Below are positions 27,096 through 35,809 of a stretch of DNA of 64,000 nt, in pieces. The stretch lies in contig NZ_CP034661.1 in NCBI RefSeq assembly GCF_003971235.1, positions 496,001-560,000 on the forward strand. The letters are read 5' to 3'. The notes under the pieces are model-generated. The model ran no database searches. It had not been told where the DNA came from and saw only the letters and a program-made list of their open reading frames with translations. Every line of letters begins with the position of its first letter. The first letter of the stretch is position 1. Origin of the DNA: Chryseobacterium aureum (lineage in GTDB: Bacteria > Bacteroidota > Bacteroidia > Flavobacteriales > Weeksellaceae). A program made the position numbers and the translations under genes.

Positions 27096-29054
27096 ATGAT
27101 AAATTTTAACAAAAAACTGCTGTTAGGAGCAATCTTTTTATCCTTAACATTTACAGGATGTAACGAAATTCTTGATGAGCAGCCAAGATCAATATATACC
27201 GCGGATTATTTCAACACACCGGATGGGGTTAATCAGGGGTTTACGTCCCTGTACAGACAGCTCCGTTTATTGTATGGAAACGGTTACTTTATGAGTAATT
27301 GCCAGAATGGAACAGATGAGTCTACCTGGGCACAAAGTGCGGATGGTAACTTTAAGGAACTTGATATGTCCGGAAACGGCAATATCAACGCCAATACTTT
27401 CCCTACCAGTATGGTCTGGAACTCTGTGTTCCCTTATATCAACACAGCCAACGGAATTATCGAAAAAGGACCCGGTTTCGGAATTGCGGAATCTATGATT
27501 TCCGAAGCGCGCTTTTTCCGTGGATTTTACTATTTCATGCTGGTGCAGACTTATGGAGGCGTTCCCTTGGATTTAGGGGCAGGAGAACTAAAATACAATA
27601 CTTTGCCTGCAACAGCTTCCGCAAGAAATACAGTACCTGAAGTATACACAAAAACGGTTTTTGCTGATCTTAAAAAAGCTGTAGAAAACTTACCTGCCTC
27701 TCCAAGGGTAACGGGAGGGGTAACGAAAAATGTGGCGAGACTCATGCTGGCTAAAGCGTATCTTACCTATGGATGGTGGCTCCAGAACCCCAATAATATC
27801 CCAACCTATCCCGAAGCATCCAGAACTGATCCAGACGGGCACAATGCCCAGTGGTACTTCCAGCAGGCCTATGATATCGCGATGGATGGAATCAACAATC
27901 CAGGATCCTATGCGCTTCAGCCTACTTTTTACGACGTAAATGTAGGTTCAAATGACAGAAATACCGAGTCGATGCTGTACGCAGACCACACCCAGTCAAG
28001 CACTTATTACAATGAGAGTGATCCTGTAGGATTTGGATCAGGATGGGCTCCGGACAACTTTGCAGCCTGGATGCAGACCTGGAACTATACTGCCATTAAA
28101 AGCAGTAAAACCACAGCATGGGCAGGAGCCGATGTGGTAAGCGCCGTACAGAGAGAAGCAGCACAGCCGTTGGGACGTCCGTGGGTTCGTATGTGCCCTA
28201 CCTTGGGAGTGATCAAAAATACTTTTGCGGATAAAACCAACGATTCCCGTTACGATGGTACTTTTGTGACGACTTACAGAGGAAACTGGAACAAGAACGG
28301 AACAGGTCTTACTTCCGTTCCTGTACTTTATAACGCCAATAATTTACCGGTACAACCCGGAGGAGCCATCCTGAGCTTTCTTAATGATGACAGCCAGACT
28401 CCTGCTTATCCTACAGGAGCCGGACAAAGCGGCGTAGGTGCGGGGACCCTTTCAGGAAGAGCAGATTGGGTAATTGCACCTAATGGAATCAGCAGAATTG
28501 TATATCCAGGTCTATGGAAAATAGGAACCTACCGTACCGATGACCCGAACGGATTAGGATACCCGAATGCGGGGTTAACACGTCCTTTCAGCGTTGCCAA
28601 ATTTTCAGAATTCTATTTTATTGCAGCAGAAGCAGCCGTAAAAGGAGCATCAGGTGCTATGACCGCCAGAGACCTTATCAATGTTATCCGTGCCCGTGCC
28701 GGAAAATGGAAGTTCAATAATGCCCAGAATACAACCTACGTAGCCGATAACAGCGCTGCAATGATCGCTGCCACACCATCCGTAATTACCATAGATTATA
28801 TCCTTGCAGAAAGATCCCGTGAATATTACGGAGAATTCTACAGATGGTATGATCTGGTCCGTACACAGAAATGGGGAGATTATGCCGCAACCTACCAGAT
28901 CGGTGGTGCTTCTTATGGAGATCATACACCGCAGACGGTTACAAGAACAATCAATCCTTTTCATTATCTGAGACCTATTCCTCAGAATCAGATTGATGCA
29001 ATGGAAGTATCGGCAGATATTAAAGCAAAATATCAGAATCCCGGATACAACTAA
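27096..29054 (+). CDS. SusD/RagB-family glycan-binding lipoprotein
   Basis: A 652-residue surface lipoprotein forming the lid of the SusC porin. The lipobox is TFTGC (Cys22), followed by NEILDEQPRSIYTADYF, the standard SusD opening. TPR-like helices include ARFFRGFYYFMLVQTYGGVPL and KNVARLMLAKAYLTYGWW. The C-terminal part has the RagB/SusD signature FSEFYFIAAEAAVKGA and ILAERSREYYGEFYRWYDLVRT. Expected to bind xylan fragments outside the cell. The length is on the long side for SusD. Confidence 0.95.
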   Translation: MINFNKKLLLGAIFLSLTFTGCNEILDEQPRSIYTADYFNTPDGVNQGFTSLYRQLRLLYGNGYFMSNCQNGTDESTWAQSADGNFKELDMSGNGNINANTFPTSMVWNSVFPYINTANGIIEKGPGFGIAESMISEARFFRGFYYFMLVQTYGGVPLDLGAGELKYNTLPATASARNTVPEVYTKTVFADLKKAVENLPASPRVTGGVTKNVARLMLAKAYLTYGWWLQNPNNIPTYPEASRTDPDGHNAQWYFQQAYDIAMDGINNPGSYALQPTFYDVNVGSNDRNTESMLYADHTQSSTYYNESDPVGFGSGWAPDNFAAWMQTWNYTAIKSSKTTAWAGADVVSAVQREAAQPLGRPWVRMCPTLGVIKNTFADKTNDSRYDGTFVTTYRGNWNKNGTGLTSVPVLYNANNLPVQPGGAILSFLNDDSQTPAYPTGAGQSGVGAGTLSGRADWVIAPNGISRIVYPGLWKIGTYRTDDPNGLGYPNAGLTRPFSVAKFSEFYFIAAEAAVKGASGAMTARDLINVIRARAGKWKFNNAQNTTYVADNSAAMIAATPSVITIDYILAERSREYYGEFYRWYDLVRTQKWGDYAATYQIGGASYGDHTPQTVTRTINPFHYLRPIPQNQIDAMEVSADIKAKYQNPGYN

Positions 29055-29079
29055 TTTCATTTTACATTCATATCAGCAG

Positions 29080-29107
29080 CAGAGTAGGTGTGAAAGCACC
29101 TGCTTTG
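29080..29107 (+). other. Intercistronic hairpin after susD
   Basis: CAGAGTAGGTG (29080-29090) pairs with CACCTGCTTTG (29097-29107), with two G-U pairs and a six-base loop. Hairpins behind susCD often lower downstream expression relative to the importer; that role is inferred. Confidence 0.5.
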
Positions 29108-29133
29108 TTTAACTGAATTTAAATTTAAAATCT

Positions 29134-30309
29134 ATGGAAAAAACCTGGCGCTGGTTTGGAAAAAAAGACAAGATAAAACTCAGTACACTCCGTCAGATCG
29201 GAGTGGAAGGAATTGTTTCTGCACTGCATGATATCCCAAACGGAGAAATCTGGACTCTGGAGGCCATTATTGATTATAAAAACGATATAGAAAGCCACGG
29301 ACTTCGCTGGTCTGTTGTGGAAAGTCTTCCCGTTAGCGAAGCGATCAAATACGGAGGTGAAGACCGTGACTCTTTAATAGAAAATTATATCAAAAGCCTT
29401 GAGAATCTTGGCAAAGCAGGCATTACAACAGTTTGCTACAACTTTATGCCAGTCCTCGACTGGGCAAGAACCGATCTCTTTCATGAATGGGAAGACGGTT
29501 CGTCCTCACTTTATTTTGACAAAGCCAAGTTTGCGTACTTCGAAATTCATATTCTTCAAAGAGATGGAGCCGAAAACGATTACAGCTCAGAAATCCTTCA
29601 AAAAGTAGAAGAATTAAAAAATACCTTAACAGAAAAAGATAACAATGATCTGATAGACTCAGTTATTGTAAAAACACAGGGATTTGTTAACGGAAATATC
29701 AGAGAGGGAGAATTAAATCCTGTGGAAAAGTTCAAAAGTTTATTGGCATTGTATGATGGAATCGATAAAGACAGACTTCGCCGGAATATGCAATATTTCC
29801 TTGAAAAAATAATGCCCGTGTGTGAAAAATGGAATATCCAGATGGGTGTACATCCAGATGATCCGCCATTTTCATTACTGGGTCTGCCAAGAATAGTGAC
29901 CAATGAGGAAGATATTGATTGGCTTCTGAATGCCGTTAATAACCCTCACAACGGATTGACGTTCTGCACAGGATCGCTGAGTGCCAACCTTCAGAATGAC
30001 GTTCCAAAGCTGGCTCAGAAATTTGCCCACAGAACCAAATTTGTTCACCTGAGAAGTACAAATGTCTTTGAAAACGGAGATTTCATAGAAGCCCATCATT
30101 TAGGAGGACGAGGTAAGCTCATTGAAGTGATTCGTGTATTTGAAAAAGAAAACCCTGATCTCCCCATGAGAATTGACCATGGAAGGCTTTTAACAGAAGA
30201 TATTGACAAAGGATATAACCCCGGCTATTCATTTTTAGGAAGAATGCTGGCACTGGGCCAGATTGAAGGAGTAATGGCTGCTGTTCAGTCAGAATTACAG
30301 AAAAATTAA
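29134..30309 (+). CDS. uxuA: Mannonate dehydratase
   Basis: A 391-residue enzyme that dehydrates D-mannonate to 2-keto-3-deoxygluconate. The family opening MEKTWRWFGKKDKIKLSTLRQIGVEGIVSAL, the segment TTVCYNFMPVLDWARTDL and the metal-site strands MGVHPDDPPFSLLGLPRI, LTFCTGSLSA, FVHLRSTN, EAHHLGG and MRIDHGR are all present. It starts the glucuronate branch in the locus. Confidence 0.97.
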   Translation: MEKTWRWFGKKDKIKLSTLRQIGVEGIVSALHDIPNGEIWTLEAIIDYKNDIESHGLRWSVVESLPVSEAIKYGGEDRDSLIENYIKSLENLGKAGITTVCYNFMPVLDWARTDLFHEWEDGSSSLYFDKAKFAYFEIHILQRDGAENDYSSEILQKVEELKNTLTEKDNNDLIDSVIVKTQGFVNGNIREGELNPVEKFKSLLALYDGIDKDRLRRNMQYFLEKIMPVCEKWNIQMGVHPDDPPFSLLGLPRIVTNEEDIDWLLNAVNNPHNGLTFCTGSLSANLQNDVPKLAQKFAHRTKFVHLRSTNVFENGDFIEAHHLGGRGKLIEVIRVFEKENPDLPMRIDHGRLLTEDIDKGYNPGYSFLGRMLALGQIEGVMAAVQSELQKN

Positions 30310-30340
30310 ACTGCGTTTGTAATAAAATAATAAAGAGTAA

Positions 30341-31156
30341 ATGAAAGACCTGTTTAGTATTAAAGATAAAGTAGCAGTGATCACCGGGGCATCAGGCGTT
30401 CTGGGGGGAAGTCTGGCAAAAAGCTTTACGCATGCCGGAGCAAAGGTGGTGGTTTTAGGGAGAAACCAGGCAACACTGGATGACAGGGTTAAAGAACTGA
30501 CTGCTCAGGGCGGCGATGCGCTGGCTGTTGAAGCCAATGTGATGGATATTGAAAGTCTTGAAGCAGCCTCAGAAAAAATAAAAGAAAAATATGGCAGAAT
30601 AGATATTCTGCTCAATATAGCCGGCGGAAATATTCCGGAAGCTACCTTATCTCCAGATCAGTCATTTTTTGACATGGATATCAAAGGGTGGAATGAAGTT
30701 ACCGGTCTTAATATCAATGGAACCGTTTATCCAAGCTATGTTTTCGGAAAAGTAATGGCCGGGCAGGCAAGCGGAAACATTATTAATATTTCTTCCATGG
30801 CAGCTTATTCAGCGATAACAAGAGTAGCCGGATATTCGGCAGCCAAGTCGGCGATTACCAATTTTACCCAGTGGCTGGCCTCTGACCTCGCATTGAAATT
30901 CGGAGATAAAATTCGTGTCAATGCGGTGGCGCCAGGGTTCTTCATTGGTGATCAGAACCGTGCTATTCTTTTGAATCCGGATGGAAGCCTGACCGATCGA
31001 AGTAAAAAAGTAATCGCCAAAACACCCATGCAGCGATTTGGCGAAGTAGAGGAACTGAATGGTGTTGTACAGTTTCTATGTTCTGATGCCGCAAGTTTCA
31101 TTACAGGAGCACTGATTCCTGTGGATGGGGGCTTCAGCGCATTCAGCGGAGTGTAA
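30341..31156 (+). CDS. SDR oxidoreductase, probable fructuronate reductase
   Basis: A 271-residue short-chain dehydrogenase. The Rossmann motif is GASGVLGGS (about 17-25), followed by NIAGGNIPEA, the catalytic Ser in NISSMAAYS and YSAAK (Tyr-x-x-x-Lys), ending IPVDGGFSAFSGV. Its position between uxuA and uxaC makes D-fructuronate to D-mannonate reduction, the UxuB step, the likely reaction; no classical UxuB is in the window. The biochemical assignment rests on context. Confidence 0.88.
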   Translation: MKDLFSIKDKVAVITGASGVLGGSLAKSFTHAGAKVVVLGRNQATLDDRVKELTAQGGDALAVEANVMDIESLEAASEKIKEKYGRIDILLNIAGGNIPEATLSPDQSFFDMDIKGWNEVTGLNINGTVYPSYVFGKVMAGQASGNIINISSMAAYSAITRVAGYSAAKSAITNFTQWLASDLALKFGDKIRVNAVAPGFFIGDQNRAILLNPDGSLTDRSKKVIAKTPMQRFGEVEELNGVVQFLCSDAASFITGALIPVDGGFSAFSGV

Positions 31157-31181
31157 AAAACTAATTTCTTTCATATACAGT

Positions 31182-31222
31182 AAACAGAACCTTAATGGTT
31201 TCATTCGAGGTTCTGTTTTTTA
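31182..31222 (+). terminator. Intrinsic terminator inside the locus
   Basis: AAACAGAACCT (31182-31192) and AGGTTCTGTTT (31208-31218) form a perfect 11-bp stem followed by more Ts. It separates the SDR gene from uxaC and implies a partial or full stop of the upstream transcript. Confidence 0.85.
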
Positions 31223-31286
31223 ACAGTGGCTTTTCTAAAGCCTTGTCAGGCAAAGAGAATTAAAATCCAGAATTGTAAAGTAAATA

Positions 31287-32705
31287 ATGAGTAATTCCAT
31301 TAAAAATAAAGAAGTTTTCGGAGAATCTTTTCTGCTGGAATCAGCGAAGGCAGAAAACCTGTATTTCGGCTATGCTAAAGACATGCCGGTCATTGATTAC
31401 CACAATCATCTTGAACCGGACGTTATTTCTGCCAACCAGAATTTCCGCTCTCCAACTGCGATATGGCTGGATGGTGATCATTACAAATGGAGGGCTATGA
31501 GAAATTTTGGCATTGATGAACATCTGATCTCGGGAAAAGCTGCAGATCAGGAAAAATTCAGGAAATGGGCAGAGGTAGTGCCTTATACGCTTCGTAATCC
31601 ATTATTTCACTGGACGCATCTTGAACTTAAAAATCCTTTTGGGATCAACGAATACCTGTCACCGCAAAACGCAGACGAAGTGTATCACAAGATGGATGAA
31701 AGCCTTCAGACCCCTGGTTTTCTGCCGCAATCCATTATTGAGAATTTTAAAGTAGAAGCACTGTGTACTACGGATGATCCGGCAGATGATCTTGCGCATC
31801 ATATAGCGTTAAAAAGCAGTGGTTTCGCCACAGCAGTTCTTCCCGCCTTCCGTCCTGATTCCTATATTACTGTTACGAATCCCGAAAGCTATCTTTCAGG
31901 AATAAAAAAGCTGGAAAAAGTCTGTGGATTTTCCATCACGTCAGTTTCTGACCTGTTGAATGCCCTCCAGTCAAGAGTCAATTATTTCGTAGAAGCAGGC
32001 GCAAAAGTAGCCGATCATGGCTTTGAATATTTCCCGGATACAACAAAATGGAACACTACTCTTGAAAAAGAATTTTCCGAATTTCTGCAGGGTAATCTTA
32101 CCTCATTTTCAGATCCCGAAGCCCTATGCGGCCATATGCTGAAAGAACTTTGCAGAATGTACGCAGAAAAAGGCTGGGTGCAGCAGTTTCATGTAGGAGC
32201 CACCAGAAATAATAATTCTGAAATGCTCGGAAAAATTGGCGTCAATGCAGGTTATGACGCTATAGGAGAAAACTATTATGCACAGAAACTGAGCATGCTG
32301 CTTGATCAACTGAATAGCGAAGGAAAACTTGCCAAAACGATTATCTACAATTTAAATCCGGCATTCAACGAAGTTCTGGCATCCCTTGCCGGAAACTTCA
32401 ATGAGGGTGGAGTCAGATCCAAAATACAGTGGGGTGCAGCCTGGTGGTTCCTTGATCAGCTTGACGGAATGACAAAACAGATGAATACGCTTTCCAATAT
32501 CGGATTGATCAGTACGTTTGTCGGCATGCTAACCGATTCCAGAAGCCTGCTTTCATTTTCGAGACATGATTATTTCAGAAGGCTTTTATGCAGTCTTTTT
32601 GGAAGCGAGATGGAGAGAGGTCTTCTTCCCGATGATGAACAATGGGTAGGAAAAATCATTCAGGATATCTGTTATCACAATACAAAAAAATATTTTGAAA
32701 TCTAA
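31287..32705 (+). CDS. uxaC: Glucuronate isomerase
   Basis: A 472-residue UxaC of normal length, isomerising D-glucuronate to D-fructuronate. Typical segments are MPVIDYHNHLEPDVISANQNF (metal-binding His-x-His), WLDGDHYKWRAMRNFG, ALCTTDDPADDLAHH, QFHVGATRNNN, WGAAWWFLDQ and the C-terminal FSRHDYFRRLLC. Glucuronic acid is the side chain released by the GH115 enzyme of this locus. Confidence 0.97.
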   Translation: MSNSIKNKEVFGESFLLESAKAENLYFGYAKDMPVIDYHNHLEPDVISANQNFRSPTAIWLDGDHYKWRAMRNFGIDEHLISGKAADQEKFRKWAEVVPYTLRNPLFHWTHLELKNPFGINEYLSPQNADEVYHKMDESLQTPGFLPQSIIENFKVEALCTTDDPADDLAHHIALKSSGFATAVLPAFRPDSYITVTNPESYLSGIKKLEKVCGFSITSVSDLLNALQSRVNYFVEAGAKVADHGFEYFPDTTKWNTTLEKEFSEFLQGNLTSFSDPEALCGHMLKELCRMYAEKGWVQQFHVGATRNNNSEMLGKIGVNAGYDAIGENYYAQKLSMLLDQLNSEGKLAKTIIYNLNPAFNEVLASLAGNFNEGGVRSKIQWGAAWWFLDQLDGMTKQMNTLSNIGLISTFVGMLTDSRSLLSFSRHDYFRRLLCSLFGSEMERGLLPDDEQWVGKIIQDICYHNTKKYFEI

Positions 32706-32709
32706 TACC

Positions 32710-33708
32710 ATGCAGAATTCAGCTAAAATAATATGCTTCGGAGAACTGCTTCTCCATTTCGCTCCCGATTCTGAAGGAAACTGGCTCAATGGGCAGTCTC
32801 TGAAAATTTATATCGGAGGAGCTGAATATAATGTGGCAGCAGCACTTTCCCAATGGAAGAATTCTGTGAAACTGTTATCAGCATTACCGGAGAATTTTGT
32901 AGGAAATCACCTCGAATTACAGCTTAAAAATAAAGGAATAGAGATCCTTGCAGAAAAAAATCAAGGGAGAATAGGAACATTTTACCTTTCTTCCGATGGT
33001 GATATGCAGAATGCTTCAGTGGTTTACGACCGTTTTCCATCTGTTTTTACCCAATCGGATTTTGAAGCTTTCAGTGATGATGAGCTGTTTTCAGAGGTGA
33101 AATGGCTGCATATCAGTACCATTACTCCGGCATTAAGTGACAGTGCATTCCGGAAATGTTTACATATCATGAAAGAAGCCGGAACACGAAATATTACGGT
33201 GTCTCTCGACCTCAATTACAGGGCATTGCTTTGGCAGAATCAGAATCCTCATATAATCAGAGAACTCATGCCTTTTGTCAATGTTCTTATGGGAAATGTC
33301 TGGTCTGTTGAGCAGTTCCTGAATATTCCTGTTGAATATGAGCTCAATGGAAATTCTGACGATGAAAACCTCCTGAAACAGGCAGAAAAAACAGCGCTGG
33401 AAATCAGGAAGCAATTTCCAAATGTAAAAAAGATAGCCAATACCTTCCGGTTTACGCATGGAGAAGAGGTCAATTATTTTGCCACTTTATATACGGACGA
33501 GCATCTTCTGGTTTCAGAACAATATAATTCAGGCAGGATTGATGAAAGGGTAGGAAGCGGTGATGCTTTTATGGCTGCTTTAATCCACGGAATTTTAAAA
33601 GGAAATCCTGAAAAACAGATTCTTGAGGATGCTGCAAAAGTTGCTTTCAAAAAGCTTTTTGTAAAAGGAGATACTATTGATGACAGCATTAATATCGAAA
33701 AATTATGA
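32710..33708 (+). CDS. kdgK: 2-keto-3-deoxygluconate kinase
   Basis: A 332-residue PfkB-family sugar kinase making KDPG. It has GELLLHFAP near the start, a substrate region GGAEYNVAAALSQW and the ATP/anion-hole motif GSGDAFMAALIHG with catalytic Asp. The ATG at 32710 is preferred over a TTG that would overlap the uxaC stop. Its stop overlaps the aldolase start as ATGA. Confidence 0.94.
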   Translation: MQNSAKIICFGELLLHFAPDSEGNWLNGQSLKIYIGGAEYNVAAALSQWKNSVKLLSALPENFVGNHLELQLKNKGIEILAEKNQGRIGTFYLSSDGDMQNASVVYDRFPSVFTQSDFEAFSDDELFSEVKWLHISTITPALSDSAFRKCLHIMKEAGTRNITVSLDLNYRALLWQNQNPHIIRELMPFVNVLMGNVWSVEQFLNIPVEYELNGNSDDENLLKQAEKTALEIRKQFPNVKKIANTFRFTHGEEVNYFATLYTDEHLLVSEQYNSGRIDERVGSGDAFMAALIHGILKGNPEKQILEDAAKVAFKKLFVKGDTIDDSINIEKL

Positions 33709-34340
33709 GTGAAATACTACAAAAAATAAAAGAACAGAAAATCGTTCCGTTGTTTTATAACGAATCATTTGAAGTCTCAAAAAATATTATCAATGCTTTG
33801 TACAAAGCAGGAATCCGTGTGATCGAATATACGAACCGCGGCCATCAGGCTCTGGAAAATTTCACAAAGCTGAAAGAAATTTCTCATACTGAATTTCCTG
33901 GCCTTCTGCTGGGAATCGGAACGGTGAAAAATAGACAGGAAATGTATGATTATGCTAAAGTTAAAGCAGATTTCATCATTACACCAGTGATAAGTGAAGC
34001 ATTGGTAAAACATGCTCTTGAAAAAAACATTCTGCTGATTCCCGGCTGTTTTACCCCTTCCGATGTCAATATTGCATATCAGAACGGTTTAAAACTGGTT
34101 AAAATATTTCCGGCAGATGCTTTAGGCAGGAACTATATCAAATCTATACAGCCTGTCTTTCCGGGAATGAATTTCATGCCCACCGGAGGAATCAATGCAG
34201 CACTGGAAGATATTAAGGAATGGCTCAATGGCGGAGCTGCAGCGGCTGGATTGGGAAGTTCACTCATTGGAAAAGATGTTAATGAAGAAGAACTGACTCT
34301 GAAAACAAAGAATTTATTGCAACAACTTAATCATAATTAA
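33705..34340 (+). CDS. kdgA: KDPG aldolase
   Basis: A 211-residue class I aldolase that splits 2-keto-3-deoxy-6-phosphogluconate into pyruvate and glyceraldehyde 3-phosphate. GIGTVKNRQEM, PGCFTPSDVNIAYQNG, the Schiff-base Lys in LKLVKIFPADALG and MPTGGINAALEDIKEWL are all conserved. It overlaps kdgK by four bases and is directly followed by the MFS carrier, completing the Entner-Doudoroff entry. Confidence 0.96.
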   Translation: MSEILQKIKEQKIVPLFYNESFEVSKNIINALYKAGIRVIEYTNRGHQALENFTKLKEISHTEFPGLLLGIGTVKNRQEMYDYAKVKADFIITPVISEALVKHALEKNILLIPGCFTPSDVNIAYQNGLKLVKIFPADALGRNYIKSIQPVFPGMNFMPTGGINAALEDIKEWLNGGAAAAGLGSSLIGKDVNEEELTLKTKNLLQQLNHN

Positions 34341-35615
34341 ATGCAGGCTCCTCAAAACCGTAATATAAGATGGTGGATGCTGTCTCTCGTTTTCCTTGCC
34401 ACTACGATCAATTATCTTGACCGCCAGGTCATGGGTTTGCTGAAACCCGTGCTGGAAAGAGAATTCAGTTGGGATGAAAAAGATTACAGCTATATCGTCA
34501 TGGCCTTTACCACCACTTATGCGATCGGTTATATGGCGATGGGACGGTTTATAGACAGGGTGGGAACCAAAATAGGGTACGCCGTTTCCCTTATTGTATG
34601 GAGTCTGGCCTCAATAGGACATGGGTTTGTAAAAAGTACCATAGGATTTATTATAGCGAGAAGTACGCTGGGAATCAGTGAAGCCGGAAACTTTCCTGCC
34701 GCCATCAAATCTGTAGCGGAATGGTTCCCTAAAAAAGAAAGAGCATTAGCAACAGGAATTTTTAATTCAGGAGCAACGGTGGGAGCCATATTAGCACCGT
34801 TGCTTGTTCCTTTCATTCTCGGACATTACGGCTGGAGACAGACTTTTGTGTGGATTGGTGCTCTGGGTATGATTTGGATTATCCTTTGGTGGAAATTCTA
34901 TGCCATACCGGAAAAAACAAAAACTCTAAGCAGGGAAGAACTGCAGTACATCAAAAGTGACCAGAATGAAAAAACAGAAGAAAAAAAGCAAATTCCTTTA
35001 GCAGAATTACTCAAATATAAAGTGACATGGTCATTTGCCATCGGTAAAATATTAACAGACCCTATCTGGTATTTCTTCATGTTCTGGCTGCCTGCGTATT
35101 TCTCAGATGTATTCAAAATGGATTTAACAAAACCGTCTATTCCGTTGATCGTTATTTATAGCGGAACAACGATCGGAAGTATTGGCGGAGGCTATCTCTC
35201 ATCATTTCTCATCAAAAAAGGCTGGGCGATCGGAAGAGCCAGAAGTTTAACGATGTTGCTCTTTGCTTTAATGGTTGTTCCGGTCATGTTCTCAAAATAT
35301 GTAGATAATATGTGGCTGATTACCCTGGTTATTGCTCTTGCTACAGCGGCACATCAGGGCTGGGGAGCCAATCTTATGACCACGGTTGGTGATCAGCTGC
35401 CCAATCATTATGTAAGCTCTGTAATAGGTTTTGGCGGAATGCTCGGTTCAGCGGCAGGAATTATTTTTCCGCTTTTTATCGGAATCGTTCTCGATGCTTT
35501 TAAAAAATCAGGAAACATCAACGGAGGCTATAATATTATATTTTTCATCGCGGGAATATCCTATGTTACAGCCTGGGGACTGATCAAAATAATCAACAGA
35601 AAGAAAACCGTATAA
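34341..35615 (+). CDS. MFS hexuronate transporter (ExuT-like, anion:cation symporter family)
   Basis: A 424-residue inner-membrane carrier with 12 predicted helices. The opening NRNIRWWMLSLVFLATTINYLDRQVMGLL and the segment ISEAGNFPAAIKSVAEWFPKKERALATG are characteristic of the anion:cation symporter family that includes ExuT. The gene begins on the base after the kdgA stop. Expected substrate is glucuronate or a methylated or oligomeric form. Confidence 0.92.
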   Translation: MQAPQNRNIRWWMLSLVFLATTINYLDRQVMGLLKPVLEREFSWDEKDYSYIVMAFTTTYAIGYMAMGRFIDRVGTKIGYAVSLIVWSLASIGHGFVKSTIGFIIARSTLGISEAGNFPAAIKSVAEWFPKKERALATGIFNSGATVGAILAPLLVPFILGHYGWRQTFVWIGALGMIWIILWWKFYAIPEKTKTLSREELQYIKSDQNEKTEEKKQIPLAELLKYKVTWSFAIGKILTDPIWYFFMFWLPAYFSDVFKMDLTKPSIPLIVIYSGTTIGSIGGGYLSSFLIKKGWAIGRARSLTMLLFALMVVPVMFSKYVDNMWLITLVIALATAAHQGWGANLMTTVGDQLPNHYVSSVIGFGGMLGSAAGIIFPLFIGIVLDAFKKSGNINGGYNIIFFIAGISYVTAWGLIKIINRKKTV

Positions 35616-35655
35616 AAACTATATATAATGATCTGCAATCGATTATAATAATAAA

Positions 35656-35756
35656 ATATGAATTCCCATTGCTGAGTGTAACGCCCTTGCGAACCTTATA
35701 AAGATAGTAGCTAAAAAAACTTGCGGACTCAGCGTTAAAAAAAGAATTTCGATAAC
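35656..35756. repeat. Possible dispersed intergenic repeat with imperfect dyad
   Basis: The stretch between the MFS and the first GH43 gene has outer arms GCTGAGTGTAACGCCCTTGCG and, inverted, CTTGCGGACTCAGCGTTA. The two share GCTGAGT and CGCAAG words. It looks like a short non-coding repeat of a type scattered in flavobacterial genomes, but a genome search is needed to confirm copies. Confidence 0.35.
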
Positions 35757-35809
35757 TAAACAGATATTTAAAAACTGTAAAATATTAAAAACTATAAAAA
35801 AGAATAACA

